Shown one piece after another: positions 1 to 12,614 of a stretch of DNA of 64,000 nucleotides (within the stretch, counting starts at the first letter, position 1; the number at the start of each line of letters is the position of its first letter). Location: contig CP136061.1 of assembly GCA_032622095.1 (NCBI GenBank), positions 123,454,754-123,518,753 of the forward strand, written 5' to 3'. Made by a program: the position numbers and the translations under genes. The DNA is from Siphonodentalium dalli (lineage: Eukaryota > Mollusca > Scaphopoda > Gadilida > Siphonodentaliidae). The notes under the pieces were generated by a model. The model searched no databases. It saw only the letters and a list, made by a program, of their open reading frames with translations, and was not told where the DNA came from.

Positions 1-2080
1 CAACTAAATGTTCTATTCTGGTTGTCCCGGTACCCTATGAGGCATGACAAGTTCATTTTGAGGAATGCAATATGGATTTTTCCAAAAACTTCCTTGTGTT
101 TGAACGGAAATGGGCAGAACGTTCAAACGGAACTGAGTGGGATCATATGATGTGGCTATTCTGGCCCATTAGCATCAACAGTGTGTATGTCTGTTGACTG
201 TATGGTCATAGGCGATGTGAGTAGGTATACATGGAGTATTTGTATTCATGAATGATGTGAAAAGTTATACAATGTGTGACCATATGGTCATGGATGGGGT
301 GTCCATGGTGAGATGTATAGGTATATAAGGATAAGCTGTATGGTCATGTGTGAGGTGAACATGTTTACAGTGATTGGCTGTCTGGTCACTGAAGTGGTGT
401 ATGGGCATAACGAGAGCAGCTACACTGTCCTTTATGTATATATGGAGTGACTGTGTGGTCAGGGTGTGCTGTATATGTGTACATTGGGTGGCTGTGTTGT
501 CATGGGTGGGTGTATATGTATACATATGTTGGATGTATGGTAATGGATGGGTGTATGGATACATAGGGTGTGGTTGTATGGTTATGGGCAATGTATATAT
601 GTGTACATGGAATTACTGCACGGTCATTGTTGAAGTGTATATGCATACCTGGAGTACACTTTGATGGCCATTGGCGGCTAGTCTATATAGAGAGTGACTT
701 CATGGTGGTGGGTGGGATATATATGTTTATATGTAGGGTCTATTGTATTGTCATTGGTGGTGTGTACAAGTATACAGTGAATAGCTGAATGCTCATGGAG
801 AAGGTGTATACGTATACAGCGAGTGGATGAATTGTCACGGTTGAGCTGTATATGCAAGTCTGAAGTGTACGAATGACCGTGTGTGCGGGGTATTGGTATA
901 TCTAGAAGGGCTGTATGGCCATTGATGAGGTATATATATACACCTGGAGTGACGCTGTGGTCATGGGTGAGGTGTATATGTATATCATGAGTGACTATAT
1001 GGCCATGGCACGGCCAATATGTATATAAGGATTGACAGTACGGCAAAATTAATGGTGGGGGTGAATTGATATACACGGAGTGACCATGATCACGAATGTG
1101 GTTTATGCGTATACAGCAAGAGGCTGAATTGTCATGGGCCAGGTGTATATGTAAGTCTAGAGTGTGAATGACCGTGTGTGTGGTACGGGACATTGACATA
1201 TCTAGAAGGGCTGTAGGGCCATTGGTGAGGTATATGTATATACCTGGAGTGACTCTATGGTTTTGTGTTGGGTGTCGCAAATATGTATATATACAGGGAG
1301 TGAGACTGTATGGCCACTGGTGAGGCAAATAGGTATACAAGAAGTGATGTATTATCATGGATGTAGCGAACAGGTATACCAGGAGTGACTGTATGGTCAT
1401 CGGTGGGGTGTATATGTATATATTTAGTGGCTATCTAACTGCATGCGGCAAATAAATATACATGGAGTGACTGTATGGCCTATGGTGAGGCGAATAGGTA
1501 TACAACATGTTTCGTTATGTTCATGCATGTAGTGGATATGTATACATGTCGTGTGAGGTGTAGGAGTATACCTGGTGTGTCTACATGGTTATTCACGGCT
1601 ATGTGGCCATGCGTTGGTGTATTGGTAAACCCAAGTGTAGCTGTATGGTAATGGGTGAGGTGTATGTCTATACAGCGAGTGACACATGGTCATTTATGTG
1701 GTGTTCATGTATATATAGAGTGACTGCATGCTCATGTGTGATTTGTACTGGTGCACCTTTGGGTGACTATCGCTTTCCACAATAACTCAAGGATATGTTA
1801 GTCGATAGATGTAATATCAGAGTGTTCTCCACATTAATTGCAATGTGAAGAAAACGGTTTTCCTGACAATAGTTTATAAGTTAATCAATTTTGATGACAA
1901 TGGGCCAGAGTAGCCACATAATATGATTCCTTTCAGTTCAGTGTCAACGTTCTGTCCGTTTCCGTTAAAAAACATGGACAGAATCCCAAAAGAGGTGTTC
2001 GGCTAAATCCTTACTGCATCCTTTAAAATGAATTTGTCGTGCCTCATAAGGTGCTGGGACAACCAGAATATAAGATTTAG
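1..2080. repeat. Minisatellite enclosed by a long inverted repeat
   Basis: Bases 1-170 are the approximate reverse complement of about 1893-2080; for example tggttgtcccggtaccctatg on the left answers cataaggtgctgggacaacca on the right. Between them, 180-1770 is a degenerate tandem repeat with a unit of roughly 45-50 bp built around gagtgactgtatggtcat and gtgtatatgtatac. The long open frames in this stretch, on both strands, come from the repeat and are not genes. The left arm continues beyond the window. This is the layout of a non-autonomous terminal-inverted-repeat element with an amplified core. Confidence 0.7.
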
Positions 2081-2399
2081 TTGTCAGTTGATTAAGTAGC
2101 ATGTTTAATAACCAAGTGAGTATATATAAACTTTTTACCAAATTTGGTTGCCATTTTGCAAGTAATCTTGAGTAATATTGTCTAAAACACCAAACTATGG
2201 TACATTTAAGGCATATCAAAATATATAGGACCTTTGATACCAACGATAGTTCCATATTACTTGAAAAAAATGGTCCAAATATGAAAAGTGATTTTTGCCG
2301 AGTTTGATGCTGTTTGTGATAGAAAAATCCCATAATTCTGGTAATTTCAGAATAGTAAATAGTAAAGATTAATCATGTTGCATGAGAAATGTTGGTATC

Positions 2400-3100
2400 C
2401 AATGTATATAAGACAGAATAGTCAATTGTGTTTATCACCACAACTTGTAAGCGGTTGCATGGCACGCTGAGATAATAATTACCATATTTTGGCGGCCATT
2501 TTGACAGCCATTTTGAACCAAAGTGACAATTTTGGTACCATTGAGTTCGAATATCAATAAGATACAGAATGCATCACTTACACTGCACATTTCTTCCCAC
2601 TTCTTGATGAAATATGACTAGAATCCCAATGGGGATCTTTTGTGAAATGTTATATTGCGTTTTGTAAAATCGAATTTTTGAGTGATCGGAATGGATGTGG
2701 ACCCCACGAACAGCATATTTCATTGCTCCAATGGTCAGTTAACATGCTAAATACAAAATAAAGTCACAATTCTCAACCAGTTCCAAACCACAGAAACTTC
2801 TCCATTTTGGCGGCCATCTTGGATGGGGAGTTCCAATGTTGGCACATAAAGGTGGCGTTATGTCTTAGATTCACAAAAATGTATACCTGTGTATACATAT
2901 GACAAGATGTTTTCACTATAATTGTATCAAGCTGACTTATAGGAAAATGGCAGCCATCTTGGACGCCATCTTGAATTACAGAAAATGCTCAAAGCGGATT
3001 TTAGCGGATTTTGGATATGTTCTAGAGGAGAGCTTCCTCTTCAAAATGGTATAAAAACCAACTTAGTCCGAATTTTTTCTAGGTTGACCCTAAAATTTCA
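2400..3100. repeat. Degenerate dispersed repeat with 'ggcggccat(t/c)ttg' motifs
   Basis: The phrase ggcggccat followed by ttg recurs at about 2490, 2810 and 2950, in a stretch with no exon. It resembles the 'gccatcttgga' units at 8217-8600 and 25085-26270. No boundary or protein could be set. Confidence 0.35.
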
Positions 3101-3159
3101 GTTTATCGACCAGACTAATGTGTCGTCTGCAAATTTGGGGATATGGAGAAACTACATTT

Positions 3160-3581
3160 AAACTTAAAACAAGAAATAAAGTCTATGTGAAGAAGTTTCT
3201 ATAAATATCTTATATAATAAAGAAACTTTACAAAGATGAGGCCTAAGCAGAACGAGGTCCCCAGAGGGTGAATTTAATGATGAATTCACGTCATTCTGCA
3301 AATGACAGACACACGAGAGGGTAAATTTTATGATGCTATCCCGCATAGCGGTCTAGCATCACTAAATTCACCCTCTGGGGACCTCAGTCTGCTTAGGCCT
3401 CCTCTTTGGAAAGTTTCTTTATTATCCTGAGTCTATGTCTCCCATAGCAGATGAGGCCATGTAGAATGAGGTCCCAGAGGGTGAATTTTGTCATGCTCGC
3501 CCACTATGCGGGATAGCGTTACTAAATTTACCCTCTGGGGACCTCATTCTGCAAATGACGAGCACACTAAACTCGGGCTTG
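3160..3581. mobile_element. Foldback element, rearranged copy (family with CAAGCCTTGAAATAG ends)
   Basis: Contains two palindromes built from gcagaatgaggtccccagag and its complement, at about 3245-3400 and 3465-3560. The right end (gggcttg, 3575-3581) is a worn version of the family end. The left part carries the internal sequence also seen inverted at 42110-42230. Compare the complete copies at 39963, 61712 and 63634. Confidence 0.65.
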
Positions 3582-3589
3582 CCAATCTT

Positions 3590-4200
3590 CAGTTTTCTCT
3601 ATTTTATTCACAGCTGTTCCTAGTTATGAAATTTGGGTTTAATAAAATATTATGTTACTGTAATCATGACCCTGCAGAGATACACCATCTTAAAATGGTT
3701 GTGTCTGATTATGGGTCATGTACATCATGAAACTTATTCAAACTGAATTACATATTGGGGTATAAGTAGAATTTGGAGGGGGGGTCAGCAATGTAGGTAG
3801 AGCATAAGCATATGGCCTTTGTTTGCGGCTTAGTTAGATCCAAATGACATCAGACAACAACTGGTCAACCACGGATACTCCTTTATAAATTATGTTGTTA
3901 ACAAATACTGCAATGGCACCCTTGAGTCTACTTGTGCCCTTCTATTAAGATTGCATGGTACATTCATATCCTGGTAATTTACATCCTGGTAGACTTGCTT
4001 ATTATATCGCCTCTTATTGATCTTTATATTAATCCCATTCACATTCTATGAAGAAAATTTCTATGCCTTTAAGATATACCTCATACATATAAGTCTATTA
4101 TAGCCTCCTGCAGTACTTAGAAATAAATTTGATATAATAGTTGGGAACCTTCATAATCAACAATTGACTAATTTTCAACCCAACATATCAATAGATCGTA
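3590..4200. other. Non-coding stretch upstream of the first exon-1 copy
   Basis: AT-rich sequence without a recognisable gene, long repeat or RNA. It lies directly upstream of the duplicated promoter. Any regulatory content cannot be read by eye. Confidence 0.4.
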
Positions 4201-4229
4201 TACCGGTATGTTAAATATCGATGACTGTC

Positions 4230-4240
4230 ACTATAAATAA
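4230..4240 (+). promoter_or_regulatory. Putative TATA box of the duplicated upstream copine promoter
   Basis: The run actataaataa lies about 85-93 bp before the ATG at 4324. It matches the TATA region of the downstream promoter, and both are followed by 'atgac' and, just before the ATG, by a shared taatttagtaaa run. Confidence 0.5.
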
Positions 4241-4323
4241 TGATGACTCTGTTAGACTCTGGGCTTTTTCTTCTGTCGAAAAGTGTGCAATGGGACATAA
4301 TTTAGTAAATAAAATTCACAAAT

Positions 4324-4400
4324 ATGGCTGACTTCCCAGTTTTTGAGCCAGGAGTGTTTGTTGACCCGGCTTCTTTAGTGGAATTATCAGTGTCATGTCG
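4324..4400 (+). CDS. Duplicated copine exon 1 (upstream copy), intact
   Basis: 77 bp, the same length as exon 1 at 15670, with an ATG start and a TGTCG|gtaaaa donor in the same phase. The encoded 25 residues (MADFPVFEPGVFVDPASLVE then LSVSC) differ from the downstream version at five positions (3, 4, 12, 14 and possibly one more by alignment), with no frameshift or stop. Because it ends in the same phase as exon 1, it could splice to exon 2 at 24527 as an alternative first exon. The upstream copies of later exons are decayed, so a separate copine product is unlikely. Confidence 0.7.
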
Positions 4401-4989
4401 GTAAAATATAGTTAAAATATATGATTTTGGTCGTTTTAATAACAACTCCATATCTCATACTTTAACAAAGGAGTTGTTTTCATGTAACTTTTATACCTCA
4501 AATTCATGTGATCATTATTTGACTTTTGAATAGTTTACTTCCTGTTTTCGGGAGCCTACATCATAATTTGTTCGTAAATTGCTGCAAGATATCACACTTT
4601 TATCAAACCGGATATCAAACAGATTTGTTTTTAAGGAAATTTTGGCGTTCTAAGATTTACAACCTTGAAAAAAATGTGATTGAATCACGTGTACACTTAT
4701 ATCTTCTCAACATTTATATATTGGGACGGGATTCATAATGAGCTGGCAAAAAAATTAAGTGTAGCTCATTTGCTATCTTGTTTGAGTTCTTAAAAATGAT
4801 GAAAACTCACTTCGATGTGACTGCCTTTTTCAAGCAAATTATGATGTTGCTTCCTGGGACAGTCCAACCATTCAGGCAATAACGAGTCACTTTTTTATAT
4901 GACTACTCTTGAGAATGGGGGGGGGGGGTATACTGGATTGACCTCGTCTGTCCGGACATCTATCCCTCTGTTTTTCTGTCCGCCCGTCT

Positions 4990-5250
4990 GCAGATAACTG
5001 AAACACCAATTGTAGGATCTGAATGAAATTTGGTATGGATGTTCACTACTATGACTGCATTCAGCAGAGTGTTCAATTGTTTAATCCGGATTTTTCATTC
5101 TAGAGCTATTCATCTTTGTTTTTCATCCATCTGAGCAGATATCTCCACCACCGGTTGACAAATCTCAATGAAATTTGGTATGGATGTTCACTACTATGAG
5201 GTCAATCAATTCAGTGTTCAATCATTTTATTGAGTTTTCAATTGTTTTTT
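4990..5250. repeat. Fragment of the dispersed 'gaaatttggtatggatgttcac' repeat
   Basis: Two tandem units containing aatgaaatttggtatggatg occur at 5020 and 5170. The same motif set occurs at 55120-55450. It is a decayed dispersed repeat inside intron 1 of the upstream copine copy. Confidence 0.5.
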
Positions 5251-6230
5251 TTTCCGGTTTTCCATTCTAGTGTTATTCATCTTTTTAGATTTGAAGGTGT
5301 TGGTTTTTTGTCCATATCTCCATTTTTTTCCCCATCCAAGAAGATATCTCATCCTTACTTTGTCGGCTCGAGTTTACCACCGTGGGGGTATGCCAGCACT
5401 GCCTGTGCAATCTCTTGTTATGTTAGCACCTGCCATTTTATGAATTCAAATTGGATAAAACATATGAAATGTCATTTTGTTCATAAATTCTTTACTTATT
5501 TTACACAATAAGTGATGTTCGTGAAATTCGTTCATTCTGTTTAACAAAATGCGATCAAAGATAACACAAAATTCAGGTAATAAGGGGTCACTTTTGGCTG
5601 TGAAGGGTCACATTGAACTTATTATATAAATATTTCCCTCCAATAAATAGTACTCCTTCTGCACCTGAATTATCTGTTGTGTCCAAAACTCTGTGTCCAA
5701 TGCTTGTATTGTCTAAATTATGAAACACTAAAGCGTAAATCTGCAGTCACATTCGAGAATCAGCTTAACCATTTCTTTACTAAATACTCATTGATGGTAT
5801 AGTTCCTTTTGGAAATGTTCAGACTGTAATTTGCTGAACTTATTGTACATTGTATGAACATTTCCCACCAAACAATATGAATCCTGCATTTCTTCTGTAT
5901 GTCGAATTTCTTTTATTACCTGAACATCCATCCAAATGTGTAAGACCATTCCAATGTATACTTTTATAACTGAGTGGGATAATCCATTTTATATAGAAAG
6001 GGTAAACATGATAAAATGGTTAGAATGATTTCCAAAGCATGAAAGTCTGGGCCAAGATTTACCATGAGGTAGGTGTGAAAGTGTAAATGTTGTTATTTAG
6101 CATCTCCTGCAGTGCATTTAATTACTTGGCAATTTCTTTCATTGCATGACTATGGTGACATGCAGGAAATAGATCGAATTTCAATTCAACTTTCAATTGA
6201 AGTGAGCAACAATAAACTTGGCGCTGACAG

Positions 6231-7057
6231 TGAAGTATCCAGCTATTTTTTGGGGACACCTGTTTTCGGGCAATGATATGCCGAAGGCATATCCCAAAGA
6301 CATGAGCGAGGGAGGTTTGGGAGGGGGTATCCCCCTGCTGATGGTGGGGGGGTCTCCAATGCATTGAGAGCTAATCTAGAGCTCTTGGAGTCAGTATTTT
6401 GAATTTTACTGAGAGTTCACTTTGATCAAGTTTCTGAAGCATAACTTTGGAATTTGTTTTATATATGTATGGATTGGAAATGCTTATAAGTTATGGTCAG
6501 ATATCTTTTTGTTCAATGGATTATGCTTATCCTGCTTGAAATGAGACCATTATCACCGTATTTCATATAATACTAGTAGGCTATTTTCTAAAATTCAAGT
6601 GAGAGACACATTCATAAGATACTAGTAGTACAGAAATAATGTCTATTTATATATAATAAGTTACATGTAGTTATTACTAGTATTACTAATCTCTATGTTA
6701 ATTATTCATTTGGTATTATGAGATCCCACATGATAACCAGGTTTACTTGATCAAATTGTCACTGTTCCTCTACTGTATTGTGTAATTTCACTTGAATTTG
6801 ATTGAAATACTGAAGTCTGAAGGGTTAACTATTTGAAGTTTTCACAGATGAAAGCTAGATAAAGCCAAACATAATTTACAGTATTATTCCAACTGTTAAA
6901 CTTAAGTTAAATCTTTTTGTAAACTTACATGTCTTATATCAATATATATAAATATATATATCTTGTTGTGATATGAATTGGGACCTGAATTAAAAAAAAA
7001 GAAAAGGTGTGGGTGCCCAAACCGGTAAACGGTATGAAAAACGGCCTGGATATGTCC
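6231..7057. mobile_element. Dispersed repeat of about 0.85 kb, copy 1
   Basis: Aligns end to end with 26884-27763. It starts with cagtgaagtatccag and ends with cctggatatgtccctg, which are imperfect inverted ends; both copies share ggggacacctgtttt, accggtaaacgg and the body between. It interrupts the upstream copine copy just before the exon-2 relic. No coding capacity is seen. Target duplications are not clear, so the class is uncertain. Confidence 0.6.
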
Positions 7058-7195
7058 CTGGCTGTTGATGGCGACATTCGAAAACTCATAGATGATGTAA
7101 AGTTGCGAGGCTCATAGAGCTTTAAAAAAATTACAGCACCATCTGTAACAAAGGATATTATTTTTGTAATTTCATACACCTCTTATCTTTTTCAG

Positions 7196-7235
7196 GAACT
7201 TAGTGATTCAGAAGTTTTCTCCAAATTGGGTCCAA
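7196..7235 (+). pseudogene. Decayed copy of copine exon 2
   Basis: Keeps the acceptor ttttcag and donor gtgagt but is 40 bp against 41 in the functional exon: one A of the initial AAA codon is missing. Read with exon 1 it shifts frame and loses the SKSDP motif; TCAGAT has also changed to TTGGGT at the conserved S-D position. It can be read as a frame-broken relic of the tandem duplication. Confidence 0.75.
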
Positions 7236-7296
7236 GTGAGTCTTATTTACCAGGATCATCTGTTCACTCAGATTAGTACACAGTTCAGTTAAAATA

Positions 7297-7416
7297 CAGT
7301 AATGCCCTAAATAATTGACTCCATAACCACAGCAGAATTATGGATAATTTTTCAGGATTTAGTCGGAAATATGGCTTGTTGCCATTCATCGGAAAGATCT
7401 CACCGAGGCATTACTG
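7297..7416. mobile_element. Short palindromic MITE with CAGTAATGC ends, internally deleted copy
   Basis: Begins ta|cagtaatgccctaa and ends ggcattactg|ta, flanked by TA. Compare the complete copy at 60490-60646. The second arm is shortened here. TA flanks and CAGT ends suggest a Tc1/mariner or pogo-mobilised MITE. Confidence 0.6.
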
Positions 7417-7941
7417 TAGATGTTAGTCTGTGATATATGTCCATTTTGATAGAAACGAGAATTTCTTTATGCATAGGTCGGTTGTTGAACTTATTATCTG
7501 AACATTTCTCACCAATGAATAGATATCCTTCTGAAGTTATTTTATCTCTTTGTGTGTCTGTCATCTGTTTATATTTCTTGAACATCCCGTGAGATGAATA
7601 TTTGACTATTTCTCATCTTTTCTTTTATAACTAAATTGGCGAATCTGAGGTGGTGGTACTTTTACAATACATATGATTGTGTTAATAAAGCTTGTTGGTT
7701 GCTGAAGTTGGAAGGATCAGTTCAAAGTTGTCAGTCATATAAGGCAGATTTTGGTATGCTGAAAAAAAAAAATAGAACTTTTGAACCCTATTGTAACGTT
7801 GGGTACATTGGGTACAAATTAGAAGACATATTCCTTGAGCTAATTTACAGCCCATTGGTACATGGGGTATGCACGGATACTTCTGGTTACATTACCTATC
7901 AGTTAATGTTACATTGGGTACTTTTTTTTTTCTTCTTAGAT

Positions 7942-8107
7942 ATCCCAGAGTATATATTGGGTACAAATTAGAAAACATACTCCCAGAACTAGTTAATAGG
8001 TAAAGTAATTAGAAGTAACCATACCGGTATATACCCATGGGCCAGCATGGGCCTGAAATTAGTTCCGGGAATATGGTTTCTAATTTTTACCCTATGTACC
8101 CTGGGAT
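7942..8107. mobile_element. Foldback repeat with atcccagagtatat / accctgggat ends
   Basis: The left arm (atcccagag...gggtacaaattagaaaaca) pairs with the right arm (ggtttctaatttttaccctatg...accctgggat). Part of the left arm also occurs at 7800-7830, so the element is duplicated or nested. No protein is present. Confidence 0.5.
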
Positions 8108-8216
8108 TTTTAAGTCTGCACTCCAAAATTAGAAATATTTATTATCGGTTTTGTATATTTACAGGAATGATTAGAATCACCTCTAGATGAGAGTTATCGA
8201 ATTTGAACTATTTTTT

Positions 8217-8600
8217 ATTAAAAACATGGCCAGCAGCCATGTTGTATTTTATTCTTTGCATGACTAAATCCTTTGGCACACCCTACAGACCACATCCGAT
8301 CATCACCAAACTGTATATGCATCATTCTTTGGCACAATCTACAGGCAACATCCCTCAAACTTCATAAGGATCTTCTTGGATTTTCATGATTAAAATACTT
8401 TGTTCCACCCTACATGCCATGTCCCTCATCTCTCATCAAAACTTCATATGGATCTTTGGTGTTACCCTCTAGATGGAAGCTGTCCAATTCTTAAAAAACA
8501 TGGGCGCCTGAAGCCATCTTGGATTTCATTTGAATCCATCGACATACCCTGTGCGCGCAGCCCACATTTACTGGAGAAATGTTTGAAATGAAATTAATTT
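8217..8600. repeat. Tandem repeat of about 190 bp with 'gccatcttgga' units, two units
   Basis: Shares units with the larger array at 25085-26270: tttggcacaccctaca, ccacatccctcat and gatctttggtg-type phrases followed by catggctgccagc-like runs. Confidence 0.55.
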
Positions 8601-8795
8601 CATTTACACAATACAATCCATTTACTGAATTTTGTTGACTTTCCTTCTTTATCATTCTATTGACTGCTCAGCATAAAATTATGTTGAGCTACATTGTCAT
8701 TGACAATTTCATTTAACTCATTTTGATCAGATTTAATAGTTGTCCAGTGGACAACAATTTGAAACAACTAAATATTGTTTTCCTTTTTCTTCCAG

Positions 8796-8839
8796 TATGT
8801 GTATTTTTCACACAGAATCAACAAAAACAGTGGCAAGAG
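8796..8839 (+). pseudogene. Duplicate copy of copine exon 3
   Basis: 44 bp, the same length as exon 3 at 24948, with the acceptor cttccag and donor gtgatt intact. It would encode CVFFTQNQQKQWQE against CVLFTQNPQRQWQE. The exon itself is open, but its upstream partner (7196) is frameshifted and the following exon-4 copy is absent. It could still be a cryptic or alternative exon. Confidence 0.7.
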
Positions 8840-9399
8840 GTGATTAAGTTATCTTTTTGAATCCGATCGAGTAAAGCAACTTGGTCATGGTATTCTGTCA
8901 AAAATCAGAACTCGGTCAGATACCAAGTTTGTCAGGCTGAAAAGTCTCATTCGATATCACTGAATAAAGATCCGAGTGCAAAATGTCGACTTCCCCCATT
9001 ACAACATTTGTCCAGGTATGTTGTGGATGCAGTACGCTGTCCGATTGGGTGCGGAAATTAATGGCTGACCTGTGTTACATACCTCGATTTGTGCATGTTA
9101 AAGAATGCTACTGGAGTCACCACAGGTTTATAAAGTTACTGGCCATGGTAGCACCTGGACCAGTGCGTCTATAACAAATAGCCTAGGTCGTTGGTTGAAC
9201 TATTATCTGAACATTTCCTAATAGCTAGTATGACTGCCAAGTCACAAATAATATATAAAGGGAATAACTACTCATCAATGAGTATTTAGTACAGAAAGGG
9301 TTTACCACTTTGCTGTTATATGTGAATACGTCAATAATGAGTATGGTGGTATAATCCTCATTGTATTTGCTATATGTCCATACATGTTGATCACTAGCT

Positions 9400-9650
9400 T
9401 TACTTGGGTACCCAGCGTTGCTCTGGTGAAGAATGCACAAACTATTAGTGGCCCTTCAAGGCATTTAAAATAATTATTAGTGCCTTGTTAAGACATCTGA
9501 GTGGACCGGACCTATCTATTAATGCACCCCGGGTCAAATTACCCCTATATACAAATGTTCAGCTCTGATGGTCCACCCGTTTGGTCTCATATAAGTGGAA
9601 AAACAAACAAAAAAACAAAATTTAGTTTTATTACTATAGATTAGACGAAC
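9400..9650. mobile_element. Fragment of a LINE/SINE-like element, tail copy 1
   Basis: Starts near gggtacccagcgttgctct and ends aaatttagttttattactatagatt. The same start and tail occur at 47530-48385. The acaaacaaacaaaa-attttagttttatta-tatagat tail resembles the 3' ends of RTE-type LINEs and their SINEs; that assignment is from general family knowledge. Confidence 0.45.
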
Positions 9651-9989
9651 AAATATTAAAATCTAGAAACATTTAATTCTTTTATTTACATCAATATGCA
9701 GTGTTTCTCTTCTATTTGGATACATGCATTCATTTACTAGTTATTAGACAAGTTTATTTTTATCAAAACTTGACTTATGGTTTGATGAGGGGCGGTTGGC
9801 AAACGAGCAGGTGGCCCTAAACCTATAGAACATAACCGTTTAAAGACAGATTCTGACAAATTTTGGTATGTGAGCTTGGTGACAGCTGCACACATAAAAT
9901 TGGGCCCGCCCAGTATTTCTAACCAGAGCTATATGCCACTTGTTTCTATTTATATACAAATTTTAAGTCTGTTAGCGCAATAACATGAA

Positions 9990-10470
9990 CAAACGTCAAC
10001 CAATTTAATTCATATTTGGTATATGGATCTTTCACATCAATATCTCGATCAAGTTCAAGAAGCAGATTTGTCCGATCCTTTTTACCTGAGTTACGGCCCT
10101 TAGTTTGTCAAATTTTTAGCAATTTTAGGAATATTTATGTCTGTAAGTGTGATGACTTGAACAAACGTCAACCAATTTCATTCATATTTGGTATATGGAT
10201 CTTTTACAAAAATATCGTGAACAAGTTCGAAAACGAGGTTTGTCTGATTTTTTTTACCTATAGTTACTGCCCTTAGTTTGTCTATTATTTAGCAGTTTTA
10301 TGAACGTTATAACATGATCAAACTGCAACCTATTCCATTCATATTGGGTAGATGGCTCTTTCACAAAGATATCTTGATTTGAGTTCAAAAAGGTTTGTCC
10401 GATTTGTTTTTTATCTGAGTTATGACCGTTAATTCTGACTTATGGTTATTTAATTTGTTCATTTTTAGTG
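9990..10470. repeat. Tandem copies of a 'caaccaatt(t/c)...catatttggtatatgga' repeat
   Basis: Three degenerate units (about 9990, 10155 and 10310; period about 160 bp) share aacaaacgtcaaccaatt, catatttggtatatggatctttcac and ttacggcccttagtttgtc. They belong to the same superfamily as the array at 35130-36160. Confidence 0.6.
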
Positions 10471-10582
10471 ATTCTCGGTTGGACAGGTTCACTCTTATGA
10501 GCAAAAAAAAATATTGACGAGAGCTATCTTTGATGTGCAACCCATGTTATTAAATATTTTCACAATATGTTATTTGTTAAAG

Positions 10583-10622
10583 GTATAATGTTGACTCAAA
10601 GAATGCTGATCTAACAAAACGT
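10583..10622 (+). pseudogene. Decayed copy of copine exon 5
   Basis: Closely matches exon 5 (36450-36489): it reads VYNVDSKNADLTKR with a gtaag donor. The acceptor has changed from ttgtttcag to ttgttaaag, losing the pyrimidine-CAG, so splicing here is doubtful. It shows that the duplication originally reached at least exon 5. Confidence 0.65.
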
Positions 10623-10781
10623 GTAAGTTGTTTAAACAAAAGCCATAAATTTTTTGCACTAGCAGAAAATCTATGATCAACCTTCTTTCAAACTGGCTAA
10701 CTATACATTGGAGTATTTTATATCAAAGTTGTTGATATCATGCTGAAGAAACCATGTTTTGCGAATTGTAATTTTTCTTAA

Positions 10782-10959
10782 CCCTTCCATGACTGGAGCT
10801 TCATGCAATTTGCGAAGACCCTGTGCCAATGCATTCTCTTATATATGCGAGTCTCCCATAGGGAGCCTTGCATATATCACAGAATGCATTGGCCTAACAA
10901 TATTTACTTTGACTTTGTAAGCCAGTGTTTTTTCTTATATATGCTAGGCTCCCTATGGG
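10782..10959. mobile_element. TTAA-flanked palindromic MITE, right end lost
   Basis: Begins ttaa|cccttccatgactgg and carries the family core (gccaatgcattctcttatat). The right part stops after ctccctatggg at 10959 without its terminal repeat. Compare the complete copies at 12615, 28066 and 43870. Confidence 0.65.
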
Positions 10960-10989
10960 CAAACAAACTGCTGATTTATTAGTATCAGA

Positions 10990-12600
10990 TAATATATAAA
11001 AATATGCGACTGTAATTTGTATGATTTTCATAATCTGTCAGTCACATTTCATTTATGTTTTATTATGGCCTATGCAGACGGTGTCACGAGCGATGTGTGT
11101 TTTGTGAGTATCATGGATCCCGCAATTTTATTCAGTGCCAAAACTTGAATTTGATTGTTGCTGAATTGCATCATAATTCTGGCCTCATGTTTGCATTATT
11201 GTCTAAATGTGTCGAACATGTATGGCCATGCTCAATCTTTTTAGTCAGAAGTTAATAGAAGCGGCAACAATGTTTACTCGAATAATTAATATGAAGTGTA
11301 TTATTTTTGTTCAGGTTAGTGATCCAAACTAGTGTAAGGCTTCTCTGGGGAAAGAAATATGACAATCTCCACGTGGGCTTGTCATCAAGAAATTGAGTCA
11401 AATATATAAATTTAAAAAATCAAAATTAAAAATGAGCATGCCACTTTAACAAATGCATCGCTATTGATATAATGCTTCACAAGCTGGATGACTATTTTGA
11501 ATATGTCCTCAATTCTAATGGCCATAATTTGCAAACACCTGAACCGATACCTAAAATTCCAATGCCAATTGCTCAAGTAAAAGCTACATTTTTAATTATA
11601 GGTTAAACTGTTTCAAAACTCATTATGCAGATGATGAACAATTATCATTTTTAAATTTTTTTGTTTTGTTTTTTTTTATATATATATAAATTTTACTCTA
11701 TTACCCTGTGACCATTTCTAAACTTCCGTGGACACCCACCACTGCAATATGTGCCAATTGGTTAAACAGTTTGATGGGGGAAAAAGAAATTAGATTCTAA
11801 TTATCCTGACTCTTTAGGATACAATGAGTGTGGGCTTTAGTCACACTCATTCATGTGCCATATTTCTGAATAGAATTAACATTATGTAGTAGATATTTCA
11901 CACCAAAATGTTGTATATAATATATTGGATATGTGATATGAGGGATCTAATTATGTGGTTCGAATTTGCCAAAGCGGCACATCATATCAGTGATGGTGTT
12001 TGGGACGGGCACCAAAATTGACTGATATTTTTATCACATTCACATTTTTTATCCATTCTTTTTGGCCTATGGAGGCACTCCCATGAAACAATCATTTACC
12101 AGTTTAGTTTATATACATATCACAGCTTGTCCATACATGCTGACATACATGTAATCATATTAGTTGTGACATTAACATTGTTGATCTTATAATCTTTTAT
12201 ACAAATTTATCATTTATCATAATATTTTACATCTATATTGTTCTAATAAAATATTATAAACTGTTCCGTAGTTAATTTCTCCCTGCTACATGTTACATTT
12301 ATACCTCTGGGCGATACCATAATTATGCATGATGTATCAGTTCCTAGACAGTGGCCGATACAAGGGTTCTAGGGATTGTGATGTGAATGTGTTGGTTTGA
12401 CATCGATGGCACTTTTGATGGTTGAAATATTTGGGAATTTGTTTTGATCCTGGAATAAAAATAGAAAAAAATATCTCTCACCCATATGCAGAGTTTGATT
12501 GGTCAAGAAAATGTATACAAAGCATTATAAATTTATCACCTAAGATTTCACACAACAGAAAAAGAGAATGTGAGGAATCTTGGGATCTAATGGGTAAGTT
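10990..12600. other. Intergenic or intron stretch with nothing identified
   Basis: AT-rich sequence with short low-complexity runs (11655-11690) and no exon, RNA or complete transposon that I could support. Short open frames here have no recognisable domain. Confidence 0.35.
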
Positions 12601-12614
12601 AACTGGCTTATTAA

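Noticed and set aside
265-1400. Long open frames rich in histidine, tyrosine and threonine on the minus strand
   Set aside because: They follow the minisatellite period and occur on both strands; composition comes from the repeat.
6122-6364. Minus-strand frame of 80 codons
   Set aside because: Overlaps the 0.85 kb dispersed repeat; the frame is not kept in the other copy at 26884.
4324-10622. A complete second copine gene upstream
   Set aside because: Exon 2 is frameshifted, exon 4 is absent, the exon 5 acceptor is damaged, and no later exons occur before 15670.
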